From Bradyrhizobium erythrophlei (GTDB taxonomy: Bacteria; Pseudomonadota; Alphaproteobacteria; Rhizobiales; Xanthobacteraceae), in the NCBI GenBank assembly GCA_900129675.1, contig FSRD01000001.1, positions 168,501-232,500 of the forward strand: a DNA stretch of 64,000 nucleotides, given 5' to 3'. Positions 17,508 to 26,338 of the stretch are shown here, piece by piece. The position numbers and the translations under genes are program-made. The notes beneath the pieces are model-generated. The model made no database searches. It saw only the letters and a program-made list of their open reading frames with translations, and was not told the origin of the DNA. How positions within the stretch are numbered: position 1 is the stretch's first letter; the number at the start of each line of letters is the position of its first letter.

Positions 17508-17882
17508 CTAGGCGGCGGCCGCGCGCGCTTTTTCGATGGATTCGATGAGCGAAGGTGCGGCAAACGGCTTGGTCAGGTAGGCTATGCAACCCGACGCGAT
17601 CGCGGCCGCGCGGTTCGCCTCGCTGTCGTTGCCGGTGATGTAGATGACCGGCAGCCTCACCCCTTTCTCCGAGAGAGACCGGCACAGCGCGATGCCCGAT
17701 TCTCCATTCAAGTTGATGTCGAGGATGAAGCAAAGCGCCTCGCCGAAATCTTCGTGGCAGAGCAGCGCACTGGCCGACTCGAACAATTTTGAATGGAAGC
17801 CGTGAACTCTCAGCAGCCGCTTGATGCCCGTGCGCATTGACGGGTCGTCGTCCACAACAAAAATGGACCTGCGTGTTGGCAA
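17508..17882 (-). CDS. single-domain response regulator (FixJ-type receiver)
   Basis: This 124-residue protein is a bare receiver domain: acidic triad (VVDDDPS), phospho-acceptor Asp at 55 (CFILDINLNG), Thr in YITG and Lys in YLTKPF. The sequence style matches FixJ-family receivers. There is no output domain. The frame opens with TTG at 17882, the best start I can find. It lies just downstream of, and in the same direction as, the FixJ-like regulator at 18017, so it could compete for or buffer phosphate from the same kinase. Confidence 0.85.
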   Translation of the reverse strand: MPTRRSIFVVDDDPSMRTGIKRLLRVHGFHSKLFESASALLCHEDFGEALCFILDINLNGESGIALCRSLSEKGVRLPVIYITGNDSEANRAAAIASGCIAYLTKPFAAPSLIESIEKARAAAA

Positions 17883-18016
17883 GATGTCGCTCTACCTGCA
17901 AGTTTTCTAGGTTCGGCCATTGCACCCACCTTTTAACACGTCGTCACGAAAGCTTCATACTGTCCTTATGTACAGGATCGTTGGGGGAATCGCAGAGCTC
18001 AGAGTCAGGATATCGA

Positions 18017-18649
18017 CTAGGTGCTGGAATCACGGTTGGGTTCAAGCATGCCAAGCCGCTCCGCGTTCGAAACCAGTTCGGCAAGCGAATGCACCTGCAT
18101 CTTCTCCATCACCTGGTGGCGATGTGCCTTCACCGTGCGCTCGGTTGTTCCCAGCTCATAGGCGATCTGCTTGTTGATCTTTCCGCGGACGATCAGATTG
18201 AAAACCTGCCGCTCGCGCGGCGTCAGGCTCGCCACCAGCCTGCGAAGGGAATCGAGCTCGTTCCGTTGATGGCGTGCCGACTCGTAGTGCGTCATGGCGC
18301 GCTCGATCGCCTCGATCAGTTGTTCTGACGATACCGGCTTGGTCAAAAAATCCTCGGCGCCGGCCTTGATCGCTCGCACGGTCGTCGGCGTGTCGGCATG
18401 CCCGGTGACGAAGATGATCGGCAGGATCGAACCGAGCTCGATGAGGCGACCTTGCAGTTCGGGGCCGCTCAATCCCGGTATCTGCACGTCGAGCAGAATA
18501 CATCCCGGCTTTTCGACGCCCGGCAAGATGTCCAGCAATTGTTGTGCCGACGAATAGGTTTCGACCTCATAGCCTGCGAGTTTCAGCCGACGCGCGATCG
18601 CCGTCCGAAACGAAGCATCGTCGTCCACCACGTGAACCAGGCTATGCAA
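18017..18649 (-). CDS. FixJ-like response regulator
   Basis: This 210-residue regulator has a receiver domain (residues 1-120; Asp54 in ILLDVQIPG, Lys in FLTKPV) and a LuxR/NarL-type helix-turn-helix (about 138-200; SLTPRERQVFNLIVRGKINK, ERTVKAHRHQVMEKM). The arrangement and sequence match FixJ/TodT-like regulators. The start is TTG at 18649, supported by a strong GGAGGAG ribosome binding site. It is transcribed away from the FixK-like gene at 18988, echoing the FixJ-to-FixK cascade of rhizobia, but no FixL is next to it. Confidence 0.88.
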   Translation of the reverse strand: MHSLVHVVDDDASFRTAIARRLKLAGYEVETYSSAQQLLDILPGVEKPGCILLDVQIPGLSGPELQGRLIELGSILPIIFVTGHADTPTTVRAIKAGAEDFLTKPVSSEQLIEAIERAMTHYESARHQRNELDSLRRLVASLTPRERQVFNLIVRGKINKQIAYELGTTERTVKAHRHQVMEKMQVHSLAELVSNAERLGMLEPNRDSST

Positions 18650-18987
18650 TTTTTCTCCTCCTGGCCGTCATTCAAGACCGCCTCCGTCGGCGGCGCGCAA
18701 GTAAAGCTGCATTCTCAAATCGACAAACAGTTCAACCATTTGGCGGCACGCCGGTGGTGCCGGTATGATATCCATGGCGGGACCGGTCATCTCATTTCAG
18801 GCATCGTATCGCAGTCCTGTCCTTTGGTACAATGAACCTTGAGACAATGGTTCGAAATGTTGCCTTCGTCGTAAATCAACCTGAGCGGGAGGGCTAAAGC
18901 GGCAGTGCATTCCTGCGACGAAATATCCATGACGAAATATCCATAAAGGCTAAGGAACCATCTCAACGACCAGTTCAGGAGTTGGCC
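18650..18987. promoter_or_regulatory. divergent control region with 14-bp tandem repeat
   Basis: This 338-bp gap separates the divergent FixJ-like and FixK-like genes. It holds an exact head-to-tail repeat of GACGAAATATCCAT at 18917-18930 and 18931-18944, about 50 bp upstream of the FixK-like start. I see no FNR box. The repeat is a candidate regulator site or a recent slip duplication. Confidence 0.45.
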
Positions 18988-19671
18988 ATGTTTGTCCGCA
19001 TCACGACCGATCCGGCACCCCGTCCCACCTCTCTCGGCGAACTCGGAATAGCGAGTGATTCAAACCCAAAAGTCAGTTTAAACGAATTTACCTACAATAA
19101 GGGAGCCGAAATCTACGGCGAAAAGGAGCCGGCGGACTACGTCTATCAGGTCAAGATCGGTGCGGTGCGAAGTTATAAGCTGCTGTCCGACGGCCGTCGA
19201 CAGATCGGCGCATTTCACCTGGCTGGCGACATCTTCGGGCTGGAAAACGGAGGTGAACATCGGTTTACGGCGGAGGCGATCGTGAACACTACGGTTCGCC
19301 TGATCAAGCGGCGCAGCCTCGAGATGGTGGCTGAGAGCGATGCCATGGTCTCGCGAAACCTGCTCAGTATGACCACGAGCAACCTGCAGCATGCGGAAGA
19401 CCACATGCTGCTGCTCGGCCGCAAGACTTCGCTGGAGCGGGTCGCCGCTTTCCTGATCGAGATGGACCGACGACTGACGGCGGCCGGCGTCATGCCTCTC
19501 CCGATGTCCCGGCGCGACATCGCCGACTATCTGGGCCTGACACTGGAGACGGTATCCCGGGCGCTATCGCGACTGCATGGACTCGGCATCATCGGATTCA
19601 TCAGCACTAATCAGCGCCAGATCGTGCTCCTGGATCGCCCGCAGCTCGCTAGCCTCGATCTTCAGAACTGA
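18988..19671 (+). CDS. FixK-like Crp/Fnr family regulator
   Basis: This 227-residue transcription factor has the cyclic-nucleotide-type beta-roll (about 40-110), dimerisation helix (LLSMTTSNLQHAEDHMLLLGRK) and a Crp helix-turn-helix whose recognition helix contains the FNR-type E-x-x-S-R pattern (LTLETVSRALSRL), predicting binding to TTGAT half-sites. It has no cysteine at all, so it cannot carry an oxygen-sensing iron-sulfur cluster like Fnr/FnrN and also lacks the redox cysteine known from FixK2. The start is the ATG at 18988, six bases after AGGAG; a TTG two codons earlier has no proper spacing. It is the obvious local candidate to act on the boxes in this region. Confidence 0.9.
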   Translation: MFVRITTDPAPRPTSLGELGIASDSNPKVSLNEFTYNKGAEIYGEKEPADYVYQVKIGAVRSYKLLSDGRRQIGAFHLAGDIFGLENGGEHRFTAEAIVNTTVRLIKRRSLEMVAESDAMVSRNLLSMTTSNLQHAEDHMLLLGRKTSLERVAAFLIEMDRRLTAAGVMPLPMSRRDIADYLGLTLETVSRALSRLHGLGIIGFISTNQRQIVLLDRPQLASLDLQN

Positions 19672-20164
19672 GCGCGGGGGCGACGACCGACGCGAGGTGC
19701 TCAAGCGTCTTGCGCAGCACCTCGAACAGAACGGCCGTTGACCAACCGAACATCAGGATGCCGTTCATCGCGGTCATCGGACCCGTCAGTCGCCATGCTT
19801 GCACGGGCGTAATATCTCCATAACCGAGCGTGGTGTAATTGACGAAAGCGAAATAGAGCAGATCGCTGCCGGCCGGCGCCGCACCGACGATCGCATAGGC
19901 CAGCGCCCAAACGAAGACCTCCAGCGTGTGCGCCAGCATCAGGGCCGCGGCGGTCGCGACCATCACCGCCATCAAGTGCGATCTCGGCCACAGGGTGTGC
20001 CGCAACCCCGCAGAGCGGGCAATGCCGACCGCGCCGACGGTCACCATCGCATGGATCATGATGTTGACTGCGCTGATGACGCCGCCGGAATTGAAGCGCC
20101 ATAGCCGTCCCACGCTTGATCGGGCCGGCAGAGGGATCTTCGAGCGCCTCGGCCGACCCTGCAA
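19649..20164 (-). CDS. small potassium-channel family protein
   Basis: This 171-residue membrane protein carries the K+ selectivity filter TTLGYGDI in a pore loop (LLYFAFVNYTTLGYGDI) followed by a last helix (MNGILMFGWSTAVLFEVL), with two or three hydrophobic helices before it. There is no regulatory domain. The reading frame opens with TTG at 20164, 6 bases after the phasin stop; an internal ATG at 20059 is a shorter alternative. Its end overlaps the end of the convergent FixK-like gene by 23 bases. It is the last gene of the operon from 23933. Confidence 0.82.
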   Translation of the reverse strand: MQGRPRRSKIPLPARSSVGRLWRFNSGGVISAVNIMIHAMVTVGAVGIARSAGLRHTLWPRSHLMAVMVATAAALMLAHTLEVFVWALAYAIVGAAPAGSDLLYFAFVNYTTLGYGDITPVQAWRLTGPMTAMNGILMFGWSTAVLFEVLRKTLEHLASVVAPALSSEDRG

Positions 20165-20170
20165 CTACCT

Positions 20171-20521
20171 TCAGCCCTTTGGGGTAAAGACGCCTGTCGC
20201 GGCCTTCATGGCAGACTCGCCCATGGTCCTTGCATGGTCGGTCAGCGAGCGCATCTGGTCCTGGAAAAACTCGGACTGAATCTTGACCGCGTCCTGCATG
20301 TCCTTGGCTGTGATCAGCTTATCGCCGAGATCGAATGTCGCAGTGACATTGCGTTGCATGTAGCCGCAGAACTGCTTGGCCTGGTCGGCGACCGGCAGTG
20401 GCGAGGAACTCAGGCCCTTCTCGAGCAGGTCAAAATACTCCGCGCTGGCCTTTCGAAGGCGCCCGTTGGCCTCGGCCAGCATCGCACGGATCTTGTCGGC
20501 GGAAAGGTTGGCATCTGACAT
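20171..20521 (-). CDS. phasin family protein
   Basis: This 116-residue helical protein matches phasins, which coat polyhydroxyalkanoate granules: amphipathic helices such as ANGRLRKASAEYFDLLEKGL and a C-terminal stretch DAVKIQSEFFQDQMRSLTDH typical of the family. An AAAGGAG ribosome binding site precedes the ATG. It lies between an alpha/beta hydrolase and a K+ channel in an operon behind a FixK-like box. With the DUF3141 protein nearby it suggests polymer-granule formation in low oxygen. Confidence 0.88.
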   Translation of the reverse strand: MSDANLSADKIRAMLAEANGRLRKASAEYFDLLEKGLSSSPLPVADQAKQFCGYMQRNVTATFDLGDKLITAKDMQDAVKIQSEFFQDQMRSLTDHARTMGESAMKAATGVFTPKG

Positions 20522-20554
20522 GACTAGCTCCTTTTGAAGAACGCACCCGATCGA

Positions 20555-21418
20555 CTACTTTGAAAGCCCCCCGAACCAGGCACCGAAATACCCGGCGTAG
20601 AGTGCCGGCAGTTCCAGGTTCATCGAATGCCCGATGCTGGGCACAAGAACGAGCCGGCAGTCCGGCATTGCCGCAGCCATCGCCCGCAGATCCGCCGGAG
20701 GAATCCAGCCATCCCACTCGCCCCACAGCACCAGGTGTGGATGGTGGATATCTGGCATCCGGTGCTCCAGTTCGCCACTCTCCCGCTCGCGGGTTAGATT
20801 GACCGGCGTGCCGATCCAGATGCCTTCGGAAACACCAAACGTTTGCTCCAGAATTCGTTCGAAGAGCGCCTGGATTTCTCCGAGCCCGTCGCGGAACCTT
20901 GGGGTGACGCTCGGCGCGAGACTTTCCGGCACGAACAACGAGGATGCCGCAGTCGCCATCACCGCCCGCGTCAGTTCCTTGCTCGCCATCATCGAACGGA
21001 AAAGACCGATCTGATCGGCATTGAACGACATGCCAAGCGGGGTGACCGGATCGAGCGCGAACACCCGCCCGAACCGCTGCGGCTGCATCAGGAGCATCCG
21101 CGCGGCGATGATGCCACCGGTCGAATGGGTGGCGAGATGACAGAACCTGACATCCAGCGCGTCGAGCGCCGCCAGCATGTCCTGAGCATGCTGCTGCATC
21201 GAGTAGTTGGAATAGTCGGCATTCGGCTTTGGGCGATCGCTTTCGCCACAGCCACGCCAGTCGATTCCGATCGCGCGCAGGCCGCTCGGAAACAGCGGTG
21301 CGGCAAGCTCGATCCAGTCCTTGCTGGCGAGATTGCCGTGGATGAAGACGACGGTGACGTCGCCTCTTCCCCATTCGCGCCATCCTAGATGAACCTCGCC
21401 AGCCTGCAACCGTGCCAT
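20555..21418 (-). CDS. alpha/beta hydrolase
   Basis: This 287-residue cytosolic hydrolase has the canonical order: oxyanion motif VVFIHGNLASK, WRGCGESDRP, nucleophile elbow THSTGG in LATHSTGGIIAARML, acid in LWGEWDGWIP and late histidine in SIGHSMNLE. The substrate is unknown. It starts 7 bases after the stop of the 835-residue double hydrolase and precedes the phasin, so a role in polymer or ester turnover is possible but unproven. Confidence 0.85.
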   Translation of the reverse strand: MARLQAGEVHLGWREWGRGDVTVVFIHGNLASKDWIELAAPLFPSGLRAIGIDWRGCGESDRPKPNADYSNYSMQQHAQDMLAALDALDVRFCHLATHSTGGIIAARMLLMQPQRFGRVFALDPVTPLGMSFNADQIGLFRSMMASKELTRAVMATAASSLFVPESLAPSVTPRFRDGLGEIQALFERILEQTFGVSEGIWIGTPVNLTRERESGELEHRMPDIHHPHLVLWGEWDGWIPPADLRAMAAAMPDCRLVLVPSIGHSMNLELPALYAGYFGAWFGGLSK

Positions 21419-21425
21419 GGCGGTC

Positions 21426-23933
21426 CTATTTGTTCAGGCCGGCCGTGGGCGACGCGCCGGGCGGCGTCGGCGCCACCGGGAGCGCCGATACGACAGCCCC
21501 GCGGATCATGCGATCGGTCGCAAGCGGCGAACTGGTGTCAACCGTCCCCTTGGTCACGAAGTCCACGACGTCGACCGGATACTCCACCGGATTATCGGTA
21601 TGGATGAAATGCCCGGTGTCCGGATAGATCTTCAGGATCGGCCGGTTACCTGCATTCGTCATACGGGTCATGAACGGCGTAATGATATCGCGTCCGAGGT
21701 CGGTCAGGCCATTGAAGGCGGTACCCGGAATGAACGGCTCCTTGTCACCGAAGGCGACGAAGATCGGGACCTTGATCTGGGTAAGCCGTTCGTAAAGGTT
21801 CTTCGGATCGTCCTGCTGCAGCTCCGCCACCATGGTGTAGATGTCGAAAATGAAGACGTTGGACCACTGCTCGAGTTCCTTAGGATTACCCTTGGTCAGC
21901 CCAACGCGTTGCTCGGTATGCAGATTGGCATACTCGCTGTCGTTCATGAAATAGCCGCTCTTGGAAGCAGCTACGACACCGGTCACTGGATCTCGCTTCT
22001 TGAAATAGTAGAAGTCGCGGATGTTCTGCTCTGGACGCGCAATCTCCGCGGCCAGGATGCCGGTCTGATCCCAGGTCTGCTTCCATTTGTCGAAGTCGCG
22101 AGCGAAGGAGGCATCGAACAGGGGCAGCTTCTTGTCCTTGGAAATGGCGATCTCGCGCGGATATTCCTCGAGACCGGCGGGCGCCTCGAGCGCCAGCGCT
22201 TGCACTGCATCAGGCCAGGTCAACGCATAACCGAGGACCAACTGGCCGCCGAGCGAGTGGCCCAGATAGACTGCCTTCTTGACCCCGAGCTGGTTGACCA
22301 CGAGATCATACACGACTTCGCGCATGTCCTGCATGGTGCGCGCCGGGCTCTTGTCGAGATTGCCGGGCCCGGACATGCCGTAATGCGGCAGGTCGGGCAC
22401 GATCACGCGCAGGCCGCTGCGCAGGGCGTACTGCATGATGTTGCCGTAGTGCCCGCCGAACGCCCCCTTGCCATGGATGATGACCAGAACCTTCGGATTG
22501 CTGTCGGTGCCGGCATATTCATCCATGTAGCCGATCTGCCAGGACGTGCCGCGACTGTCCTTCGCGGTCGCGTATTTGACCGGATAGGGATAGGTGACGA
22601 AATCCTTCCAGAACGACTTCTTCGGATCGATGTTCGCGGCCACGCCGGGCACGCGATAGTTCTTGTCCACGAGCTGCTGCGCGCGGTCGAGGCTCGCAAC
22701 GTCATCCATGAACGCGACGAACTTCGGATCGTTCTTCCGGTGGTTGACGATCGAGAACACGCCGTAGTGGGCGACCGGGCTTTCCTCGGCAATCAACTGC
22801 GCTCCCGGCACGCGGTCGACCGCGCGCTCGGCCAGCTTGAAGTTCAGCCACAGGTCATTGGTGATGTGCATCACCAAGGTGCGGGCCTGGATGCGACCGA
22901 GATAGGGATTGACGTTATGGGTCTCGCCGACCCGGTTGCGCCACACGAGATCGACCGCGTCGTAAATCTTGGCGCGATTGGTCACGTTGAGACCGGCCTT
23001 CTCGTTCGGCGGATCCCAGTAGAAGACTTCCGGCTGCACCGAGGCGAAGCTCTGGGTGGTGCGAAACGCAAAATCATAGCCGGTCAGGCCGAGCACGGAC
23101 CAACCGAAGGCGACGCCCGGCACAGGGTGTTTTTCCTTGGGTAGTTTGTAGTAGTCCCCCTTGGTGGCCTGCCACACCGGATCGGACTCGATTGCGGCGG
23201 TCATCATCTGGAAGGTCCAGTTGCCGACCGGATCCTCGGCGTCCGATTGCGTCGTACCGCCGATCGGCATCAGCGCGCCCATGAATTCCGGATGCATCAC
23301 GCCCCAGACATAGGTCTGCGTGCCGCCCATCGAGACACCGGTGATCAGCGCTGCCCGCGCGACCTTCAGGTGATCGCGCAGCATGCGATAATTCGCCTGC
23401 ACCATGTCGTAATAGCTGTACTGCGGAAACTTGATGCCAAGCCCGTCGGATGGCTTGCTGGCGCCCCAGGTCCCGAGCGGATCGACCATGATGACGTAGT
23501 AGCGGTCGGTATCGATCGGCCTGCCCGGACCGATCACGGGCACGCCGCCCGACAGCGCGGTACCCTTGACCCATTGCTCGTACATGTCAGTGGAATCGCC
23601 TGAGTAATACGAGTTGATGATCACGGCGTTGGTGATTTCGCCTGCCGCGTTGCGGCGCGGCGTGCCGATTGCGATGTAGGCCGTCCGCAGCTTGCCGGCA
23701 CCGAGCGATTCCAGGGTCGTTCCACCCTCACCGCCATTTTCCCACTTGGAGGGATCCGCGAGGTCGTACTTGCCGCCGAGCCGGAAGTCCGCGATCTCGT
23801 AGGTTTTCTTCAACCCGTCGTGCTGCACTTGCGATGAGCGCCGGGTGAATGGCTGTGCGACAGCGAGCGAGGTACCGATCAAAAGCAACAACAGGCTGAT
23901 GAAGCATCGCCTAATAGCTTGTCTTCCAATCAT
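21426..23933 (-). CDS. exported tandem alpha/beta-hydrolase fusion
   Basis: This 835-residue protein joins two alpha/beta hydrolases behind one signal peptide (residues 1-26). The first half (about 40-420) resembles homoserine O-acetyltransferase-like (MetX-type) proteins: INSYYSG, DPLGTWGASKPS and nucleophile elbow GVSMGG with Ser201. The second half (about 450-810) is a lipase/haloperoxidase-like hydrolase: VLVIIHGKGAFGG, DLPHYGMSGP, GHSLGG with Ser560, and the final DTGHFIHTDNP. Both active-site serines are present. An AGGAGGAA ribosome binding site precedes the ATG. Such long exported double hydrolases are uncommon; the substrate is unknown. It heads the operon that includes the phasin, 65.5 bp downstream of a FixK-like box. 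Confidence 0.85.
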   Translation of the reverse strand: MIGRQAIRRCFISLLLLLIGTSLAVAQPFTRRSSQVQHDGLKKTYEIADFRLGGKYDLADPSKWENGGEGGTTLESLGAGKLRTAYIAIGTPRRNAAGEITNAVIINSYYSGDSTDMYEQWVKGTALSGGVPVIGPGRPIDTDRYYVIMVDPLGTWGASKPSDGLGIKFPQYSYYDMVQANYRMLRDHLKVARAALITGVSMGGTQTYVWGVMHPEFMGALMPIGGTTQSDAEDPVGNWTFQMMTAAIESDPVWQATKGDYYKLPKEKHPVPGVAFGWSVLGLTGYDFAFRTTQSFASVQPEVFYWDPPNEKAGLNVTNRAKIYDAVDLVWRNRVGETHNVNPYLGRIQARTLVMHITNDLWLNFKLAERAVDRVPGAQLIAEESPVAHYGVFSIVNHRKNDPKFVAFMDDVASLDRAQQLVDKNYRVPGVAANIDPKKSFWKDFVTYPYPVKYATAKDSRGTSWQIGYMDEYAGTDSNPKVLVIIHGKGAFGGHYGNIMQYALRSGLRVIVPDLPHYGMSGPGNLDKSPARTMQDMREVVYDLVVNQLGVKKAVYLGHSLGGQLVLGYALTWPDAVQALALEAPAGLEEYPREIAISKDKKLPLFDASFARDFDKWKQTWDQTGILAAEIARPEQNIRDFYYFKKRDPVTGVVAASKSGYFMNDSEYANLHTEQRVGLTKGNPKELEQWSNVFIFDIYTMVAELQQDDPKNLYERLTQIKVPIFVAFGDKEPFIPGTAFNGLTDLGRDIITPFMTRMTNAGNRPILKIYPDTGHFIHTDNPVEYPVDVVDFVTKGTVDTSSPLATDRMIRGAVVSALPVAPTPPGASPTAGLNK

Positions 23934-23991
23934 GGCGAATTCCTCCTGGCAATCCTTTGGCCGGAGGCTAGGTACGGTGCTGGCCCGACCC

Positions 23992-24005
23992 TTGATCTAA
24001 CTCAA
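23992..24005. promoter_or_regulatory. FixK/FNR-like box, shared divergent
   Basis: TTGATCTAACTCAA (right half CTCAA, one mismatch) lies almost midway between the start at 23933 (minus, 65.5 bp) and the start at 24061 (plus, 62.5 bp), so it can serve both. Confidence 0.72.
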
Positions 24006-24060
24006 GAGAATCCGGACGGCGCGAGCAACGATCTGCGAACCTTTATCGCTGGACGCCGCG

Positions 24061-24987
24061 ATGCCCTTCCTCAGCCACGGATCCTACCGAATCCGCTACG
24101 AGCTCGACGGTCCCGCCATCGGCCCCGCGTATGTCCTGGTGAACGGGCTCACGCAATATGCCGAGCTGTGGGCGGCCTATCGCGACGCGCTGGTCGCCAA
24201 ACAATTTCGCGTCGCAACATTCGATCTGCTTGGCCAGGGCACTTCCGACAAGCCGGCGCTGTTCATCAATCAAGACGACCAGGTCGCCGCACTCGATCTT
24301 CTGATCGGCGAACTCGGCGACGGCCCCGTCTTTCTCAGCGGCATCAGCTTCGGTGGCCTGATCGCGCTTCGCTATGCCATTACGCATGGCAAGCGGCTTT
24401 CCGGACTTGTGCCGATGAGTTGCTTCGCAGAGCTCTCGCCGCAACTCCTTCTGCTCGGCAACGCCATGCGCACCGGGCTGATCCTCGGCGGAACCAGCTA
24501 TCTTCAAGATCTTTTGCTGCCGATGAATCTATCGGATCAATGGCTGAAGCCGTTGCTGGACAAGCTCGACAGCGTGAAGCGCCAGGGTTGGCTGGTCAAC
24601 GACGTCTACGCCCTGCAGAACCTGATGGAATCCTTCCTAGATTTCGAGCCGCTGACGCCGCAGCTCGCTTCAATCGGCGTGCCGACCATGATCCTGAACG
24701 GCGAGTTCGACTTTCTGACGCCACGCGCCCTGCACGAAACCCTGCGCGTCCACATTCCCAACAGTTCGCTCGTGATCATTCCACGTGCCTATCACGCCTT
24801 CACCCTGGAGAAGCCGGCTCTGACCGCAGATCTGCTGGCGCGCTTCGCGGAAGACGTGCTGGCCGGACGCTGGCAAGGCAACAAGGCCGTGTGGATCGCC
24901 CCGGAAGAAGCCGGCGGCGCGCTAGCTCCGTTTCCAGCCGGCTACGATCATCTGCGCGCCATTCCCACGCAGGGAATGAATCCATGA
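24061..24987 (+). CDS. alpha/beta hydrolase
   Basis: This 308-residue cytosolic hydrolase shows YVLVNGLTQYAELW, the LLGQGTSDKP loop, nucleophile elbow GISFGG (FLSGISFGGLIALRYA), the acid region LNGEFDFLTP and a histidine in RAYHAFTLEKP. It is the fourth intact hydrolase of this fold in the low-oxygen block. Its stop overlaps the next start by 4 bases. The substrate is unknown. Confidence 0.83.
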   Translation: MPFLSHGSYRIRYELDGPAIGPAYVLVNGLTQYAELWAAYRDALVAKQFRVATFDLLGQGTSDKPALFINQDDQVAALDLLIGELGDGPVFLSGISFGGLIALRYAITHGKRLSGLVPMSCFAELSPQLLLLGNAMRTGLILGGTSYLQDLLLPMNLSDQWLKPLLDKLDSVKRQGWLVNDVYALQNLMESFLDFEPLTPQLASIGVPTMILNGEFDFLTPRALHETLRVHIPNSSLVIIPRAYHAFTLEKPALTADLLARFAEDVLAGRWQGNKAVWIAPEEAGGALAPFPAGYDHLRAIPTQGMNP

Positions 24988-25586
24988 GCGAATTTTTCGG
25001 CCCGCTCGACTCCGAAGGCCGCGTGCCACCGCGACAGCAGACGCGCATCGCAGCTTTCCTGATTTCGGCCCACGGCGCATTGGCGCGGCAGTTCGCGTTC
25101 ACCCTGCCGATGAAGCTCGATTCCGCCTGGCAAACCGAATTGAACGCGCAGCTCCATCGCGAGAGTGAAATCATTTCCCTGCTGCTGCGCGCAACCTCGT
25201 GGGTGCCGGACCTCACCCTGGGCTATATGGCTGCGTCCTGGGAGACGGCATGGTTTCCAGCGCCGATGGAAGGGATCCCGGATCGGAGCTTGGCGGTGGC
25301 AGCCGGCCTCGCGACGCTCGCGCATGCCGTGCATGCCGGCATCCGGCCGGCCGCGTTGCTCCCGTTGGAAGCCAACGCCGACGATCCCTTCGTGATGGCG
25401 CTGCGCCGCATCGAGTTCGAGAGCGGCCGCCTGCTGCAGGCGCAAATCCTCTTCCTGAAGGGCCCGGAACTCGCGCCGTTTCGTAACGCCGTGAGCACAG
25501 CCCTCGAAAGGCGTCACGCCGAGATTGGCAAGCTATGGGCCGAAGCGCTCGAAGGAGTCGGCATTACTATCCCTCGCGCGGAATAG
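24984..25586 (+). CDS. protein of unknown function coupled to the hydrolase
   Basis: This 200-residue protein starts at the ATG at 24984 within the stop codon of the hydrolase gene (ATGA overlap), so translation is coupled. It is predicted soluble and largely helical, with no signal peptide; distinctive segments are SWVPDLTLGYMAASWETAWF and RIEFESGRLLQAQILFLKGP. I do not recognise a family. It probably works with the hydrolase or the CoA-transferase genes that follow. Confidence 0.75.
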   Translation: MSEFFGPLDSEGRVPPRQQTRIAAFLISAHGALARQFAFTLPMKLDSAWQTELNAQLHRESEIISLLLRATSWVPDLTLGYMAASWETAWFPAPMEGIPDRSLAVAAGLATLAHAVHAGIRPAALLPLEANADDPFVMALRRIEFESGRLLQAQILFLKGPELAPFRNAVSTALERRHAEIGKLWAEALEGVGITIPRAE

Positions 25587-25595
25587 CAGAAAGCC

Positions 25596-25609
25596 TTGAT
25601 GCAGATCAA
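25596..25609. promoter_or_regulatory. FixK/FNR-like box
   Basis: TTGATGCAGATCAA is a perfect match, directly after the stop codon of the previous gene and 85.5 bp (centre) upstream of the CoA-transferase alpha-subunit start. It lets the second half of the run be controlled on its own. Confidence 0.8.
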
Positions 25610-25687
25610 AGGAGCGCTGAAGGGCTTCATCAACATCACCGTTACGTCCGCCCTTTCATTGATCGCTTACTGGCTGGAGTTTCAATC

Positions 25688-26335
25688 ATGAGGGCCGTTT
25701 CCGTTGAAGAAGCCGTTGCGATGATCCCGCCCGGTGCGAGCATCATGGTTGGCGGATTCATGGGTGTCGGAACACCGGAACGCCTGCTCGACGAAGTCGT
25801 CAGACAGAGAAAGACCGACCTTTCGGTGATCTGCAACGACGCTGCCGTACCCGGGAAAGGCGTTGGCAAGCTGTTCGACGCGACTCTCGTATCGCGCCTG
25901 ACCGCAACCCACATCGGCCTCAATCCGAAGGCGCAGCAGCAGATGCTGGCCAACCAGGTCGCCGTCGATCTCATACCCCAGGGGACCTTTGTCGAGCGCA
26001 TTCGTGCCGGTGGTTGCGGTCTCGGAGGGGTGCTCACCCCGACCGGCGTCGGCACCCTGGTTGCCGAAGGCAAGCGCCAGATCGAGGTAGCCGGAACGAC
26101 ATTTCTGCTCGAAACCGCGCTGCGGGCGAAGTTCGCCCTGGTTCACGCCTTTCTGGCAGATTACCTCGGCAACCTCACCTACGCGCTGACCGCACGCAAC
26201 TTCAATCCCATCATGGCGATGGCCGCCGACACCGTGATCGTGACGGCGGAACACATCGTGCCTGTGGGTGTCATTGCACCCGACCACGTCGTGACCCCGG
26301 CGCCGCTCGTCGACTACCTCATTACGAACGGGTGA
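25688..26335 (+). CDS. CoA-transferase family I, alpha subunit
   Basis: This 215-residue protein is the A subunit of a family I 3-oxoacid/acetate CoA-transferase (AtoD/ScoA-like): IPPGASIMVGGFMGVGTPERL, and the glycine-rich LTPTGVGTLVAEGK. Together with the B subunit encoded 3 bases downstream it moves CoA between acyl-CoA and a free acid such as acetate, acetoacetate or butyrate. The start is the ATG at 25688. The pairing with ackA/pta and MaoC genes nearby suggests acyl-CoA and acetate balancing under low oxygen. Confidence 0.92.
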   Translation: MRAVSVEEAVAMIPPGASIMVGGFMGVGTPERLLDEVVRQRKTDLSVICNDAAVPGKGVGKLFDATLVSRLTATHIGLNPKAQQQMLANQVAVDLIPQGTFVERIRAGGCGLGGVLTPTGVGTLVAEGKRQIEVAGTTFLLETALRAKFALVHAFLADYLGNLTYALTARNFNPIMAMAADTVIVTAEHIVPVGVIAPDHVVTPAPLVDYLITNG

Positions 26336-26338
26336 ACC

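Noticed and set aside
21417..23144. A 575-codon open frame on the plus strand
   Set aside because: It is antisense to the double hydrolase, whose two active-site elbows identify the real strand.
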